A stretch of 64,000 nucleotides of DNA from Botrytis cinerea B05.10 (lineage: Eukaryota > Ascomycota > Leotiomycetes > Helotiales > Sclerotiniaceae), in the NCBI RefSeq assembly GCF_000143535.2, contig NC_037313.1:1743501-1807500 (forward strand), given 5' to 3'. Every line of letters starts with the position of its first letter. The stretch's first letter is position 1. The notes beneath the pieces are model-generated. The model searched no databases and was not told the origin of the DNA. It was given only the letters and a program-made list of their open reading frames with translations. Positions 35,340 through 47,141 of this stretch are shown piece after piece. A program made the position numbers and the translations under genes.

Positions 35340-37688
35340 ATGGCTGCGCAATCTAAAATCGACTTCCTGCCGCCCGATCGAACGATCAAAAGCATAATAT
35401 CGGACCTCACATCATTATACCTCAAGCATCGAACAAAGATCTCTCGGACTGTTTACTTGACATTATTCTTCGCTCTCCTTAATCGAATACGTTCTGCTAT
35501 TTCGGAGCAAAAGGCTGCAGCTATTCGTCATGCGGAATCACGAAGGAGAGGTCCAGTCTCACTAGGCAATGGCGCGCAAGGGGCCGGAAGAAAAAAGGTC
35601 GAGTTGAATAGGGAGTTCTTCAAGAATCTGATACGGCTTTTGAGAATATGTATACCTGGATGGAGGAGCAAGGAAATGCGATTGCTTGTCAGCCATAGTA
35701 TCTTCCTGGTCATTCGAACTTTGATCAGTCTGAAAGTTGCTGCCATGGATGGCGCCCTGGTTTCAAGTCTAGTAAGAGGGAAAGGGAAGGACTTTTTGAT
35801 TGGAATTGTTTGGTGGATGTTGATTGCGGTTCCTGCAACATTCACGAATTCTATGGTATGTGGTATTTAGTATATGGCATTTTCCAGCAATCAAGCTAAC
35901 ACATAATACTTATAGCTCTCATATCATCAATGCAAGCTTGCGCTTCAATATCGGACACGATTAACAGACTATATTCACGATAGATATCTATCGAACATGA
36001 CATTTTACTCACTTTCCGCTCTCGACGATCGAATAAAGAATGCAGATCAATTAATAACTGTGGATGTATCAAAATTTGCGAATAGTTTGGCGGAGTTGTA
36101 TGGGAATCTTGCAAAACCAGCATTAGATATGGCAATATACAACTATTCTCTTTCCAAGAGTGTTGGTGGCGAAGGGCTTCTTTTCATGTCGTTACTGGTA
36201 CAACTTTCAGCAAATGTCATGCGAGCATTAACTCCACCTTTTGGTAAATTTGTGGCGGACGAAGCAAGATTAGAAGGAGAATTTCGATTCCAACATTCAA
36301 GATTGATAGATTACAGTGAAGAGATTGCATTGTACAATGGGCACGAAGCTGAAAAAGATACTTTGGATAAGGGTTATTTCACACTAATAAAACACGTAAA
36401 CTGTAAGTGTCCTTGGGGACGCCGTTCCTAACTACCAACTAACATCACGATAGACATATTGAGACGAAGATTCACACATGGAATAATGGAGGTATGGATT
36501 CCGAACCTTCGTTTTTGGAAGCTAAATCTAATTCTTACAGGACTTTGTAATCAAATATGTATGGGGAGCTTTAGGGCTTGTCCTTTGTAGTGTTCCAGTA
36601 TTCTTCAAGATACCAGGTGCAGCTGCAGCAACTATGGGCGATCGAACGGAAAGTTTCGTGACCAATCGAAGGTTACTGCTATCCAGTTCTGATGCCTTCG
36701 GTCGAGTAATGTTCTCTTATAAAGAGGTTACTGAATTGGCTGGGTACACTTCACGAGTTGCAACTCTTATGGAGGTTATGGATGAGATCAAAGCTGGACG
36801 ATTTGATAAAACTTTAGTATCTGACGATGATTCCGGAGAACAGTTAGAGTTGATGAGAGGTAGAGGTACTGTCATTGAGAGTGAGGATATTGAATTCGTT
36901 GATGTGTATGTTCTATCTAAATGTAAACTTCACAATTGCTGACAACCCTTAGGCCGATCATCACTCCCGGTGGAAGTATCCTCGTCCGAAAACTGTCGTT
37001 CTCCATGAAACGTGGTGATCACGTTCTAGTAGTTGGACCCAATGGATGTGGCAAATCATCCTTATTCCGGATCCTCGGAGGGTTATGGCCAGTTTATGGC
37101 GGTACCGTTCGCAAACCACCTCTTTCCCAAGTTTTCTACGTGCCTCAACGACCCTACCTTAGCGCTGGATCCCTTCGTCAACAAATCATCTACCCCGATT
37201 CTCTCCGCACCATGCGCAGCAAAGGCATAACTGATTCTGACCTCCTTTCAATCCTCTCAATCCTCGATCTTGATCACCTCGTGACAGCTTTCCCCAATGG
37301 CTGGGATGCCGAAGCCGAATGGCGCGATGTACTTTCAGGTGGTCTTCAACAGCGTGTAGCTATGGCTCGTCTCTTCTACAATCGTCCGAAATATGCTATC
37401 TTAGATGAATGCACTAGTAGCGTTACTCTAGAGATGGAAAAAATTATGTATGAACATGCGAAAGCATTAGAAATTACGTTGATGACAGTAAGTCATCGAA
37501 GAAGTTTGTGGAAATATCATAGTAAGATATTACAATTTGACGGACAGGGGAAATATATCTTTACCAAATTGGACGCGGAAAAGAGATTGAGGTTGGAGGA
37601 CGAGAAAGAGGAATTGGAAGCGCATTTGAGAGCTATGCCGGAGGTTAAGAGGAGGTATGAAGAATTGATGTTGGGAAGAGGGGAGTGA
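35340..37688 (+). CDS. PXA2: Peroxisomal ABC half-transporter, ABCD/ALDP family (PXA2-like)
   Basis: Five exons (35340-35855, 35916-36402, 36454-36491, 36541-36905, 36953-37688) give 713 aa, a typical half-transporter. The N-terminal half has several membrane segments and the ABCD EAA-like motif [13 protein letters not shown]. The nucleotide-binding domain has Walker [10 protein letters not shown] (497-505), signature LSGGL (596-600) followed by [10 protein letters not shown], Walker [11 protein letters not shown] (Asp620-Glu621) and an H-loop TVSHRR. Family members pair as heterodimers (Pxa1/Pxa2) in the peroxisome membrane and import acyl-CoA for beta-oxidation. The short N-terminus and the LSGGL signature fit the Pxa2-type subunit, but the assignment between Pxa1 and Pxa2 is from memory of the families. 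It is transcribed away from the NLR-like gene 1 kb upstream. Exon 3 is only 38 nt. Confidence 0.9.
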
Positions 37689-38352
37689 GAGTTTAGGTAG
37701 GGAATCAGCTCGGGGGGTTTTATGAGAGGAGAGCGAAGAATGCATATACTTTACACATATACTAAATTTATTTTATTTCCCCTTTCTGAATTGGACTGTC
37801 ATTTTCATATCATATTAAATCTATAAGGGAGGCTATACCCATATATTAAGATAGTATCTCACATCATTATTTTCTGATGTCAAAACGTCAATTTCTATAC
37901 AGATTGAAATATTGAGCTATCATTATCCACTAGTTTGAGTACAGGCAAATTGGACACTCTCAACTACAGCTAAAACCCCACGAATCTAGCACAGACGATG
38001 TAAATACCTTGCAAGACATAAAATAAAATTGGCAAATACCAATCTACGAATACCAAATTCCCTCATGCCTATCTACGTCATATTCCTACTCAATTGATTT
38101 GATTTAATACACATCATGATAAAGACAGAGACAGCTTTTGACATATTCTTCTTATTCATTACATCATACATATCATATCAACCCTTACTTAGTAAGGTAT
38201 ATAACAACACAAACCCAGTGATAAATATACCAAACCAAGCCAAGCTAAGCCAAACCAAACCAAACCAAACTCCTTCTCCAGAGATTTGGTTCTATCTCGA
38301 TATCCCATCTAATAATCTCCAGAGTTCTACCCATACATAGCGTGTTGGTATT
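37689..38352. other. Convergent 3' flanks
   Basis: Between the stops of PXA2 and the convergent unrecognised gene. AT-rich, with a degenerate (CCAAA)n run near 38240-38270. Nothing else seen. Confidence 0.6.
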
Positions 38353-39573
38353 CTACAAATCGATTTTCCATCTCTCCTCTCCCTCTTCCTCGTTTGTCTT
38401 ATCCTCACTCATCGCCTCTTTTTCTTTTTCTTTTTCTTTTTCTCCTGCTTTCCCCTCGCCAATAACCACCGTCTTCCCCGGCTCTGCCCTCTCAAAATCC
38501 ATCTCGACGCCTCCTGGCATCTGGGTACATTCTCGCAGTGTCTTCTTTCCGTTTTCGTCTCTGGTCATTCCGTAGTATACCCATGTGATTTTGTACGAGA
38601 AGGAAATTTCTTCTTCCTGTTCCTCATCTTCCCAGGATCTGGTTACCTCACGTGAATACGCTGGTGTTTTCTCGGATACGGAGGAAGAAGAAGAAGAAGA
38701 AGGGAAAATAATATCTGAGGGTCCCAACTTCTCTTTCCTCGCTCCTCTATTCCCTCCCTTCTTGTTCGCAATTTTCAGCAAAGGAAACTCTCCCTCCATC
38801 TCCAAGCTTCCCCATCCCATTCCCTTCATTTCTCTCTTTAATCCCTTGTTGACTCCATGCAACATACCCACAAAACTTCTCCATTCCCGCTTTGATATTC
38901 CCGCCACGCCTGCGTGAGATGCGGGGATGATGGAGATGTAGAGGGAAGATCTGAATTCTGTTTCTTCTTGTTTGGTGGGGAGGAGGATGGTGGAGGAGAT
39001 GGTGTAGGTGTCTTTTGATGGGGAGGATGAGGGAGAAGAAGAGTCTTGAGAGGGAGTGCCAGGGGAGAATCTGTAGTAGGGACTAGAAGTTGGGCCCGAG
39101 GGGTAGATTAAGAGGAGATTGGTGAGGAGATCGGTGGTGAGACAGGTCCAGTCGAGGTGGAGGTTAGGACAGGTGGATGTGAGGGTGAAGGGGATGGAGA
39201 GGGGTGATGAAGATGGGGAAGAGTGGGAGAAGGGTGGGTGAACGTTTATAGTTCCCGAGCGGGAGGAGTGGAGGTCTGGGGAGGAGGAAGATGGGGTTGT
39301 GTAGAGAGTGCGGGGAGTTTGTGGTAGTTGTGGTTGTGATTGTTGGTGGGTGGAGAGTGAGTGGGCTAGAAAGGATGTTAGTTTATTTTTTGATAGAGGA
39401 GAAGGGGAGGGAGAAATAAAAGGTTAGGGTATAAGTATAAGTATAAGTATGAATATATAGAACTTACATTCCGAAGAACTTATCCCAAGAAACGATTGTG
39501 TTGGATACGCATCCATCTTTCCCAACAAGCCGGCCAGCAGCACCAAACTAGACCATGACGTATACGAATACAT
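38353..39573 (-). CDS. Unrecognised protein with hydrophobic N-terminus and charged tail
   Basis: Two exons (39468-39573 and 38353-39365) joined by a GTAAGT...CTAG intron in phase 1 give 372 aa. Exon 1 encodes MYSYTSWSSLVLLAGLLGK, a short hydrophobic stretch that could be a signal or a membrane anchor. The middle carries serine/proline-rich linkers around more ordered blocks: LHLDWTCLTTDLLTNLLLIY, YTISSTILLPTK and FRSSLYISIIPASHAGVAG. The C-terminus is rich in glutamate and lysine (EKEKEKEKEA) and probably disordered. I recognise no family. The start was chosen because the longer in-frame upstream part passes through a TATA/GT microsatellite. The 2.9-kb region upstream is full of simple repeats. 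Confidence 0.6.
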
Positions 39574-39711
39574 GACTTTATCTTCTTCTTTCGTCCGAAC
39601 TCTTTGGTTTAATATCAGATGAACAAGAGGAGAACAAAAAAGATAAGACGAATGACGAATGACGAAACGAAAAGATTCGCAAGATTTCCTACAGTAAATA
39701 ATCCGATATAT

Positions 39712-39746
39712 GTGTGTATGTGTGTATGTGTATATATATATATATA
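39712..39746. repeat. (TATGTG)n/(TA)n microsatellite
   Basis: Alternating TGTGTATG units run into a TA run just upstream of the gene starting at 39573. Confidence 0.85.
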
Positions 39747-40226
39747 AACCAGAGAAGAACAAACGAGCAAACAAACAAAACCAAGGAAATGAATAAGACA
39801 ATCAAGTTCTCCAAATGTAACGCGCTCGAAATATAGAGTTTGGAAACCTAGCTAGGTATATCGTCTCCACTTGAAAGAAACGCAATGAAACGGGAAAGCT
39901 AAAGTACACAGACCTATTCTATATCAGAGCTTTTATTAGTATTGCTTCCAATATCTCGTGTATATATAACCATATAGTTAGTTATACTTTCTTTCGATCT
40001 ACCCGACCTTATCCTAACTTATTCGTCATGCCACAATACTACCATACTAGCATTTTCCCTCTCCTCCTAGCTCGTCGATAAATCAATCAATCAATCAATC
40101 ACCGACGTCCCTTACCAACCAACCAACCATTCATCCATCCATCCATCACACCTAGCCCCCAATCTCCAATCTCCAACATCTCACTTCTCATACCCCTCTC
40201 CCATCCATCTCATACACACAATACCA

Positions 40227-40246
40227 CCCTCCCCCTCCCCCTCCCC
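40227..40246 (-). other. Predicted G-quadruplex motif
   Basis: The minus strand reads GGGGAGGGGGAGGGGGAGGG, four or more G-tracts of at least three separated by single A. That fits the canonical quadruplex pattern with very short loops. It lies about 650 bp upstream of the start at 39573. Confidence 0.75.
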
Positions 40247-40412
40247 AACCTCCATCCACCCATCCAATCCAATCCACACATCCCATCACCCAAACACCAA
40301 CAAAACCAACCGACCACTCCATCACAATCCCCATAAAAAACAAAAAAAAAAACACAAAACCCCCCCTCCCAAATCCCAAGCGGCTAATTCTGAAACCGGC
40401 ACCCTCTACCCA

Positions 40413-40432
40413 CCCCCCCCCCCCCCCCCCCC
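40413..40432. repeat. Poly-C run (20 nt)
   Basis: A homopolymer of about 20 C, read as poly-G from the minus strand. Exact length is uncertain in any assembly. Confidence 0.85.
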
Positions 40433-41041
40433 AAAACAATCCCAAACAATCCCGCCCCAAAGTTGCATTTTCCTAAATAACAAAAAAATGCACTCACGCA
40501 CCGACATAAGCGCTGCGCATGAACCTATCTATGTATCTATCTATTTATACAACCCAAGCAGTAGGTATGTACCTCGTACCTACATACATAAAATGTAACC
40601 TCACTTCTCCCTCACGCCTCACGACTCACACCCCGGCGGACAAACCAACAAACAAATTACAATCAAGCAACCAACTAACTAAGTAACTAACCAAGTACAT
40701 ACTCACAAAGACCGGCTCGCTCCCTAATACCGGTACATTCTACCATCAGTACCATTTCAATATCAATATCAATATCAATACACCATCAATCCAATCCAAC
40801 CAGCTAGCTAGCTAGCTAACCTTAAGCGCAGCAGTTCCATAATTCCACAACCCCATTACCTATCTATTCCATTCAGACGACTTCTCTCACTCTCTCACTC
40901 GCTCACTCACTCACTAACCCATTCACAACTACATAGACGAACTAACCAACTAACCAACGATACTCATACGCTCTCACCTCTCAAGATATTCAAGCCCTCT
41001 CTCTCTCTCTTTATCCCCTGGAGGTCTCTAGATCTGGTATA

Positions 41042-41045
<4 letters not shown>

Positions 41046-41073
<28 letters not shown>
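41046..41073. repeat. (AT)14 microsatellite
   Basis: Uninterrupted AT dinucleotide run of about 28 nt. Confidence 0.9.
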
Positions 41074-41080
<7 letters not shown>

Positions 41081-41181
41081 TGTTAATTTCTACTTGACAT
41101 CTAATACTTAATGTCTAATGTCTAATACATAGCAAAAAGAAGAAACCCCCCCTTCCCCCCTTCCCTCCTTTCCCCAAACCT

Positions 41182-41254
41182 AACTCAACTCAACTCAACT
41201 CAACTCAACTCAACTCAACTCAACTCAACTCAACTCAACTCAACTCAACTCAAC
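41182..41254. repeat. (AACTC)n pentanucleotide array, ~14 copies
   Basis: Perfect tandem array of AACTC, about 73 bp, the longest uniform repeat in the window. Confidence 0.95.
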
Positions 41255-42491
41255 CCACCAAAAATCACACAGGTACATTATACATACCAGACCCTCATAC
41301 CAACCCTAAGTAATCTATTTCCCCATCCCATCCACATCCACATCCACATCCACATCCCTACACTCTCTCTCCCTCTCTTTCCCACCTTCCCTCCCCCCCC
41401 CCAAAAAAAACACATTTACGAATCGATCGACTCATCCCATACGCGCCGCGGCTGAGAAATGCATAGGTACGTCCATGTCTATCGCACTCACAAATCTATA
41501 AATCTATAAACCCCCATCAAATCCACAATCACATCCCTACCATATCATACCAACCATTCATTCATTCAATACCATACCGTACCCGTATCCCTCCCCCGTC
41601 CCTAAACTAAAATGCCGATAAAAACAGCCAGCCAGCCCTGAAATCAGCCAGGATAACCAGCGGTTAACCAACCATCCAATCCATCACCTTACCTTACCTT
41701 ACCTTACCCGTGAATCTGCCGACGAGTGCCGAGGTTGTTTCATTTTACATCACAATCACAATCACAAACATTTACTGCGTACTTCGTATATTCAGACCAC
41801 ATGATTTAATTCTATCCTTTTGTCTCCATATTGTAGTACCTAGTGGAATAGTAGAATAGGGAGGGATCAATTACGAGTTCCTCCACTGTGTAATGTATTT
41901 TGCTATCAAAGCTCTCTGGCTTTCAAATCACAAGCCTTGATGGTTCATCATATTTGTAGACAGCTGTGATACTTCTTCCTATATCTTTCTTCCTCTGCGC
42001 TCAACCATAACTGGCTCTGTAGTATCTCGTTTCCCCAGAGCTCGAGCAACTTCCTCAACCTATTTGTACCTCAACCTATTTGTACCTCATCCTATTTGTA
42101 CCCCATCACTACTTGTCATCGTATCGATCCTCGCATCCACCCCATTTCAACCTGCAAAAGCACAATATAAGAAAAAGTCTCCGAATCCGAAGAGAAATCG
42201 AATTTTCACCACGAATGTGACAAAATCCCCATCTCCGACCCTCCAGACAACATCCATTTATCTGAGTCCATATCTACCATGACATCAAGAAAACCCGAAT
42301 AAAGGTAAGACGAAACAATGTGTAGACATTTTCGTTTATAACAAAAGGTCCAAAGAGGAAATCGAATCATGTAACGCCAAATCGCTATGCATCAAAACCT
42401 AGGCAAAAATCATAGTGTAGATGAGACTTGCTAGCCCGCTCAAAATATTGGTTGTATAACTGAAAGTAAACGAGGGCACGTTATTGGAAAC

Positions 42492-44119
42492 TCATTCACT
42501 GTTTGCCACTATTGAACATGTGAGCAAAATTCTTGAAATAGGCATAAAAATACATACCAACTTTAGTTGCAATATCCGAAGCAGGAATAGGGTCTTCATG
42601 CTTTGCAACACTACCCTTACCACGCCAAGTACTGACAGCAGGAATCTGTGCATCGTAACGTACTTCTTGTGTGCCATACGCACGTGGGGTGAGCTTAATA
42701 AGGGTGTGAAGAGGTACAGCCATCCATGGTGATTCATCCTGAGGCTTCTTCATGAAATAAGCGTAGATACAACTGCATAGTGTTAGTAGGTAAAAATTAT
42801 TCGAAAAATGCAACCTACCGAAGAACAGCCTGATGAGTAACAATCAAAATATCCTCTGATCGCTCCAATTCCATGATAATGGGTTCAAGGCGAATAACAA
42901 CATCGCGATAAGACTCTCCTCCACGATATCTGTAGTTGTATTTATCCTCGTCACGGGCCTCGAAATCATCCGGATATCGCTCTTTGATATCTTGATACGT
43001 AAGTCCATCACAAACACCAGAGTTGAGTTCATCGAGTGCTTTCCATTGGAGCTGGTTATACTCATTAGGAAGGTGGCGGGCAGTGGCGATAGTGCGACGA
43101 AGAGTTGAAGTCCAGACAGTCAAAGGGCGATTGTCCTATGTTAATTAGCCATGGGACTCGACTAGAACTAGACCTCGATGGGAAAGTACATACTCCTACT
43201 GATTCAAGGACCAATGAAGGCAACTTCTTGGCATACATCTCTCCACGAGGGGATAACTCGGCATCACCACCAATCTTTCCTTCGAGGTTGTACATAGACT
43301 CTCCATGCTATATATCATTAGCAAAATGAGATTTCATAGAATCCAATAGTTTCTTACGCGTGACAGCCAAATCGATCTCGGCTTAATGTGTAAATTCATC
43401 AAGTAATAAACCACGCGACTCTGAAGATAGTCTTGAATTCGATTGATGATGACTTGTTTTCCAACATTCATGATCTTCAGGTAAGTGAGATCACTCTCTT
43501 CGTCATCAATTGTCTCGTAAACCTTCTCGTAGTTCTTGATCCTGTTCCTAAAGTCTTGAGCTGCCTTTTCCGGGTCTGAGCCAGCGTAGTCTGGGGATGT
43601 CGTCTTGACTTCTAGAATGTTTGACATGATCAAATCTTCATCATCGCATTTCGATTCGACGAATAGGGTCTCGATTCCTTCCGCATCACAACGGTCTTTG
43701 ATCCATCTTCGGCGCTCTTTTGTACTATTTGTAGCATCGAGAATGGCGACAATTCCTTGTTTGTTCTTGAACCAGTCGATCATATCATGGACGGCAGCTT
43801 CCGCGGCAGCTTTACGCATTCGTTCGCCCTCTGTATTTGTTGTATCGAAGAAATCGGCCGTCGGATTTGGGGTGGCATTTCGACGATAGTTGCCGACGTT
43901 GAAAACTTGAGCATCGATGGATAACCATTTGAGATAACGCTGAGCTGTAAAGTATACGACGTTAGCTTTTGTGTATTCCTAAATCGATTGAGATTTGTAC
44001 GTACCTTTTTGGGCAATGAGAGATTTTCCTCTTGCAGGAAGACCGACCATTACCACGCAGATTTGAGTATCCTCAACCTGTACACCAAGGCCATTAGACT
44101 TTGTCTTGAATCGCGTCAT
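42492..44119 (-). CDS. FBP26: 6-phosphofructo-2-kinase/fructose-2,6-bisphosphatase (FBP26-like)
   Basis: Minus-strand exons: 44005-44119, 43358-43944, 43194-43307, 42819-43135 and 42558-42772, then a short last exon 42492-42508. The protein starts [14 protein letters not shown]. The kinase half has the Walker A motif VGLPARGKS (about 25-33), NVGNYRR and AILDATNST. The phosphatase half has the catalytic LSRHGESMYN (His235) and the second histidine in VTHQAVLR (about 373). Because the RHG histidine is present, the bisphosphatase is predicted active. The enzyme sets the level of fructose-2,6-bisphosphate, which controls glycolysis against gluconeogenesis. The length, about 455-470 aa, fits FBP26 better than the long PFK26. 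The 3' end is ambiguous: a strong GTATGT donor with a CAATAG acceptor (intron 42509-42557) gives an ATKVVANSE end, while reading through gives a slightly longer protein ending at 42496. Confidence 0.93.
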
Positions 44120-44890
44120 TGTTGTGAAGAATCGGCAGGTTTGAAGATCGGAATTTAAAAGAAGAGGGAGCAGAAGAAGCAGAACAAAGGATTGAATGGC
44201 AAATTATTGGAAAGAGAGAAAAAGATGATCGCGTGAGGTTGTCAACGGCGGCCTCTTTAGTTTATTAAAGGTAAGGTAGGTAAGGAACGGGTGAGTTCGG
44301 AGGGAGAGCAGAATCAGATTTTCCCGAGTGGTGCCTCTTGATGCCTTTTTATGTTCTGAACACAGAATTGCAGGTCCAAGTGAATTAAGAAGTAAGCAGA
44401 CTCTCAAGCAGATACAGCTGTGGGGGATTTATGTATATATCGAGACGAGAGAGAAGTTGTGTGTGGTTGACAGAAAAGGGAATTTATGATTTCATCCTGT
44501 GCTGATGCATCCCGTCGTATCGCATCCTCTTCTTCTTTGTTTCTAGAAGGAAATGAAGAATCAGGGGCAGGAGGGAGCCCCTGTAGCACAGTGTGGACTA
44601 TAGGCTGTAGGGTGTGCTTAGACCCTTTTCAGTTCTAAAACATCGGAAATCCCCTCCAAAATCCCTGTTTTCCGATAAATTCCACCTCGAATCACCACAG
44701 CTGAACCCGGCCTGGTCTTGGTCTGCGATGCTATGCGACGTGCAATATGAGTGATAATTTTCTATGACGATTTTATACGGGGGCGAGGAGAGTCTCAACT
44801 TTTCCATCCACTGGGAGTGTGTAGGAGGGTAATTCTTCCTGCAATTGGAAAATGCTGCCAAGGGACCCCGTCATGAATGAATGAATCGCT

Positions 44891-44945
44891 CAGTCAATCA
44901 AGCAATCAAGCAATCAATCAGTCAATCAGTCAATCAGTCAATCAG
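44891..44945. repeat. (TCAATCAG)n-type repeat
   Basis: TCAATCAG and TCAAGCAA units repeat over about 55 bp in noncoding DNA upstream of FBP26. Confidence 0.85.
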
Positions 44946-45153
44946 CTCCTCGAGAGTAACCGCAGAGCAATCCAACCCCGCACAAGGCTGACGGGCGTAG
45001 AGGCTTGTTCCACCAGTGTGGTGTTCCTACCCCTCTATCGGTTTGGCATATAAGAAAATGGTCGACAAGGAAAATAGCATTGATGGCCTCGAGAATTGGC
45101 TAATAAGAGGCTAATCTACCATTCTTTCATATATCACCATATTCTTCCTTCTC

Positions 45154-45174
45154 AAAAAAAAAAAAAAAAAAAAA
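45154..45174. repeat. Poly-A run (21 nt)
   Basis: Homopolymer of about 21 A on the plus strand. No retroposed gene is visible beside it. Confidence 0.85.
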
Positions 45175-45994
45175 TCAACAGAAAAAACCCCTTCAAAATA
45201 GCGTCAGGGTAAAGGGAAAAAAGGAGAATCATCATATTTGGGTCGAAACCGCATTGTGGATTTGCTTCCCACTATTCCACCCAAGATCCTCTTTTTTTTC
45301 TTCGGGACTTAATGCACTACCTAGCATTTTCTTCTTACGGCCAACGACTTCAATTCATCACGACTACCACGCCAGTATTACCGGTCATGCCATGCATGGT
45401 GGAATGAATGATTAATACACAGACGTCTAGAACCTCTTCTCAAAACGGTGGGTTCATCGGTAAAGGGAAAAGGTCATGGGGAGAAGGCCTTGCAAGCTTT
45501 TATCCAGCCATCTCATCTCATCCCACAAAGTCGGATGAGCGTTTAAAGTTCGCAAAAACATACTTTCAATCATGTTTTTGATTGACTGTCTGTCTGTCTT
45601 GATCTGCCCTGTCTCCTCATTGGCACACAGTTGTGTCAAGCTTCCCCGAGCCCCCAGATGCACTCGTATAAGAGTCGGGAAAAATCTTTACCAATAGGTC
45701 AAGAAAATTCTTTTCCTGCAAGTTACTTCCAATGCAGCAAGTTTGTCTGGTTCATTTGCTGGCTTCTTCTCACCGCTGATCTTGCCACTTCAAAACTAGA
45801 CTCTCAAAACTAGACGGCATCACGTGGATAAGATCGAAAATGTCTAAGATCTGTCTAGTTGCATAATGACACCATCTTTTTCTTTGTGTTCACGATCTGA
45901 TCATCGGAAGGAGTAGATGAAGTCAAAACTTTGACCTTGACGGAGTACTTTGATTCATCAAGAATTTGATCATTGCGAATGAGATCTTGAAATA

Positions 45995-46026
45995 GAAAGT
46001 TCTGAAAGTTCTGAAAGTTCTGAAAG
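45995..46026. repeat. GAAAGTTCT tandem repeat, 3.5 copies
   Basis: The 9-bp unit GAAAGTTCT repeats three and a half times. It contains heat-shock-element-like GAA/TTC blocks (GAA and TTC spaced as GAAAGTTC), but no nearby gene start is supported. Confidence 0.8.
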
Positions 46027-47111
46027 AATTGTTCCACATACATCGTTTTCCGCAGGATACATTCCCCCTTTCCTTCTCGACGGGCCACCGGCTGTAACTC
46101 CGTACATATTTGCGTGATTAGATAAGGATGCGTTTGGTATGTGGAATAAGATTGAGACAATCAATAAACCAGAGCTGGAGGTCGGGATTAGAATACGAAG
46201 AAACAGTTGATCACGCTGCGAAGGGAGAAGAAGAGTCAAAGAAGAAGGGTCGATACTTTAATAGTGGTGTTGAGAGTCTTGTTGATGTGATGAACTGTAT
46301 TACTTTCTCGTTTTCAAGCCTGGCGGTGGGACAAGCAAAGAACAGTCACTATATTTGGCTTTGTTACTCCCTTGCTTATCCCCCCTTATCGTGAGATTGA
46401 TAAGACATTGCATGCTCGGGAGCTGTATTGAGGTACATAAAGCGGTGAGATAGCAGGAGTGGTAAGATTAAAACTTGTGGCAGTATTGACCATGGTCGTC
46501 TGCTATCACTCAAGTGTATGGTTCTAATCTGCTGCTGTATCTTCCAATTTCTGATTCACCAAGACGAATAACAATCCTAACAAAGACAGTAGAGAGTACC
46601 GACAAACAATTGTTCAGCAAAACATACACTGATAGATAATTGGTTGGTGGTTGGTCCGTGCTCCACATGACCTAATCCTCAATTTCAACTTCCTTTTCCA
46701 ACCCAGCATAATCCTGTCCATTCACACACATAACCACCAAAAGCAGGAGATCACACCATCTATAATCATCACCGTACGAGGCGAAGATTAAACAGGAACG
46801 CAGTGCCTGAAAACTAAGCAATAACCAGAAGAACTTTAAGTGAAGCACTCAAGCCGCTGATACAGAATTGCCAAATTTTTTAATCTTGATTGTTTTCAAA
46901 CTAGAGTCTTACTTGACCGCTTGCGATCGGTTAGTTCGGTGTTGTTTATGGTTGTTGATTTGAAGAGATTGCGCTTGAAGGATATCTGGTTCTGATGGGA
47001 TCGCTTGTTGAACTATTACTAGGTGGATGGCAGGCGGCGGTTGGGTGAGCTTCGTATCGATTAAGTATATATCAGTAGTCTAGTAATAGATCTAATAGCT
47101 AGTCTATCACA

Positions 47112-47141
47112 AACATCAACAGCGTGGTTCTCGTTGATGTT
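47112..47141. other. Perfect 9-bp hairpin
   Basis: AACATCAAC (47112-47120) and GTTGATGTT (47133-47141) are perfect reverse complements around a 12-nt loop. A related sequence to the left arm and its flank (CTATCACAAATATCAACCACGCG) recurs at about 47583-47607. Confidence 0.6.

Larger units (their letters stand above)
39574..42491. other. 2.9-kb simple-repeat-packed intergenic region
   Basis: No gene is supported. From about 40030 to 41450 the plus strand is nearly devoid of G and packed with short tandem repeats: AATC, ACCA/ATCC, CCCTCC, a 20-nt poly-C, TATCAA, CTAG, CTCA, AT, AACTC, CCACAT and CTTAC units. It is the upstream region of the minus-strand gene at 39573, and seen from that gene it is G/T-rich. 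On the other side lies the 3' flank of FBP26. Confidence 0.7.

Noticed and set aside
39424..39801. N-terminal extension of the gene starting at 39573
   Set aside because: The extra part translates a TA/GT microsatellite into a tyrosine/threonine/histidine run. The methionine at 39573 is the better start.
39574..42491. CRISPR-like or satellite array
   Set aside because: The repeats are simple microsatellites with units of one to six bases, without spacers, in a eukaryotic genome.
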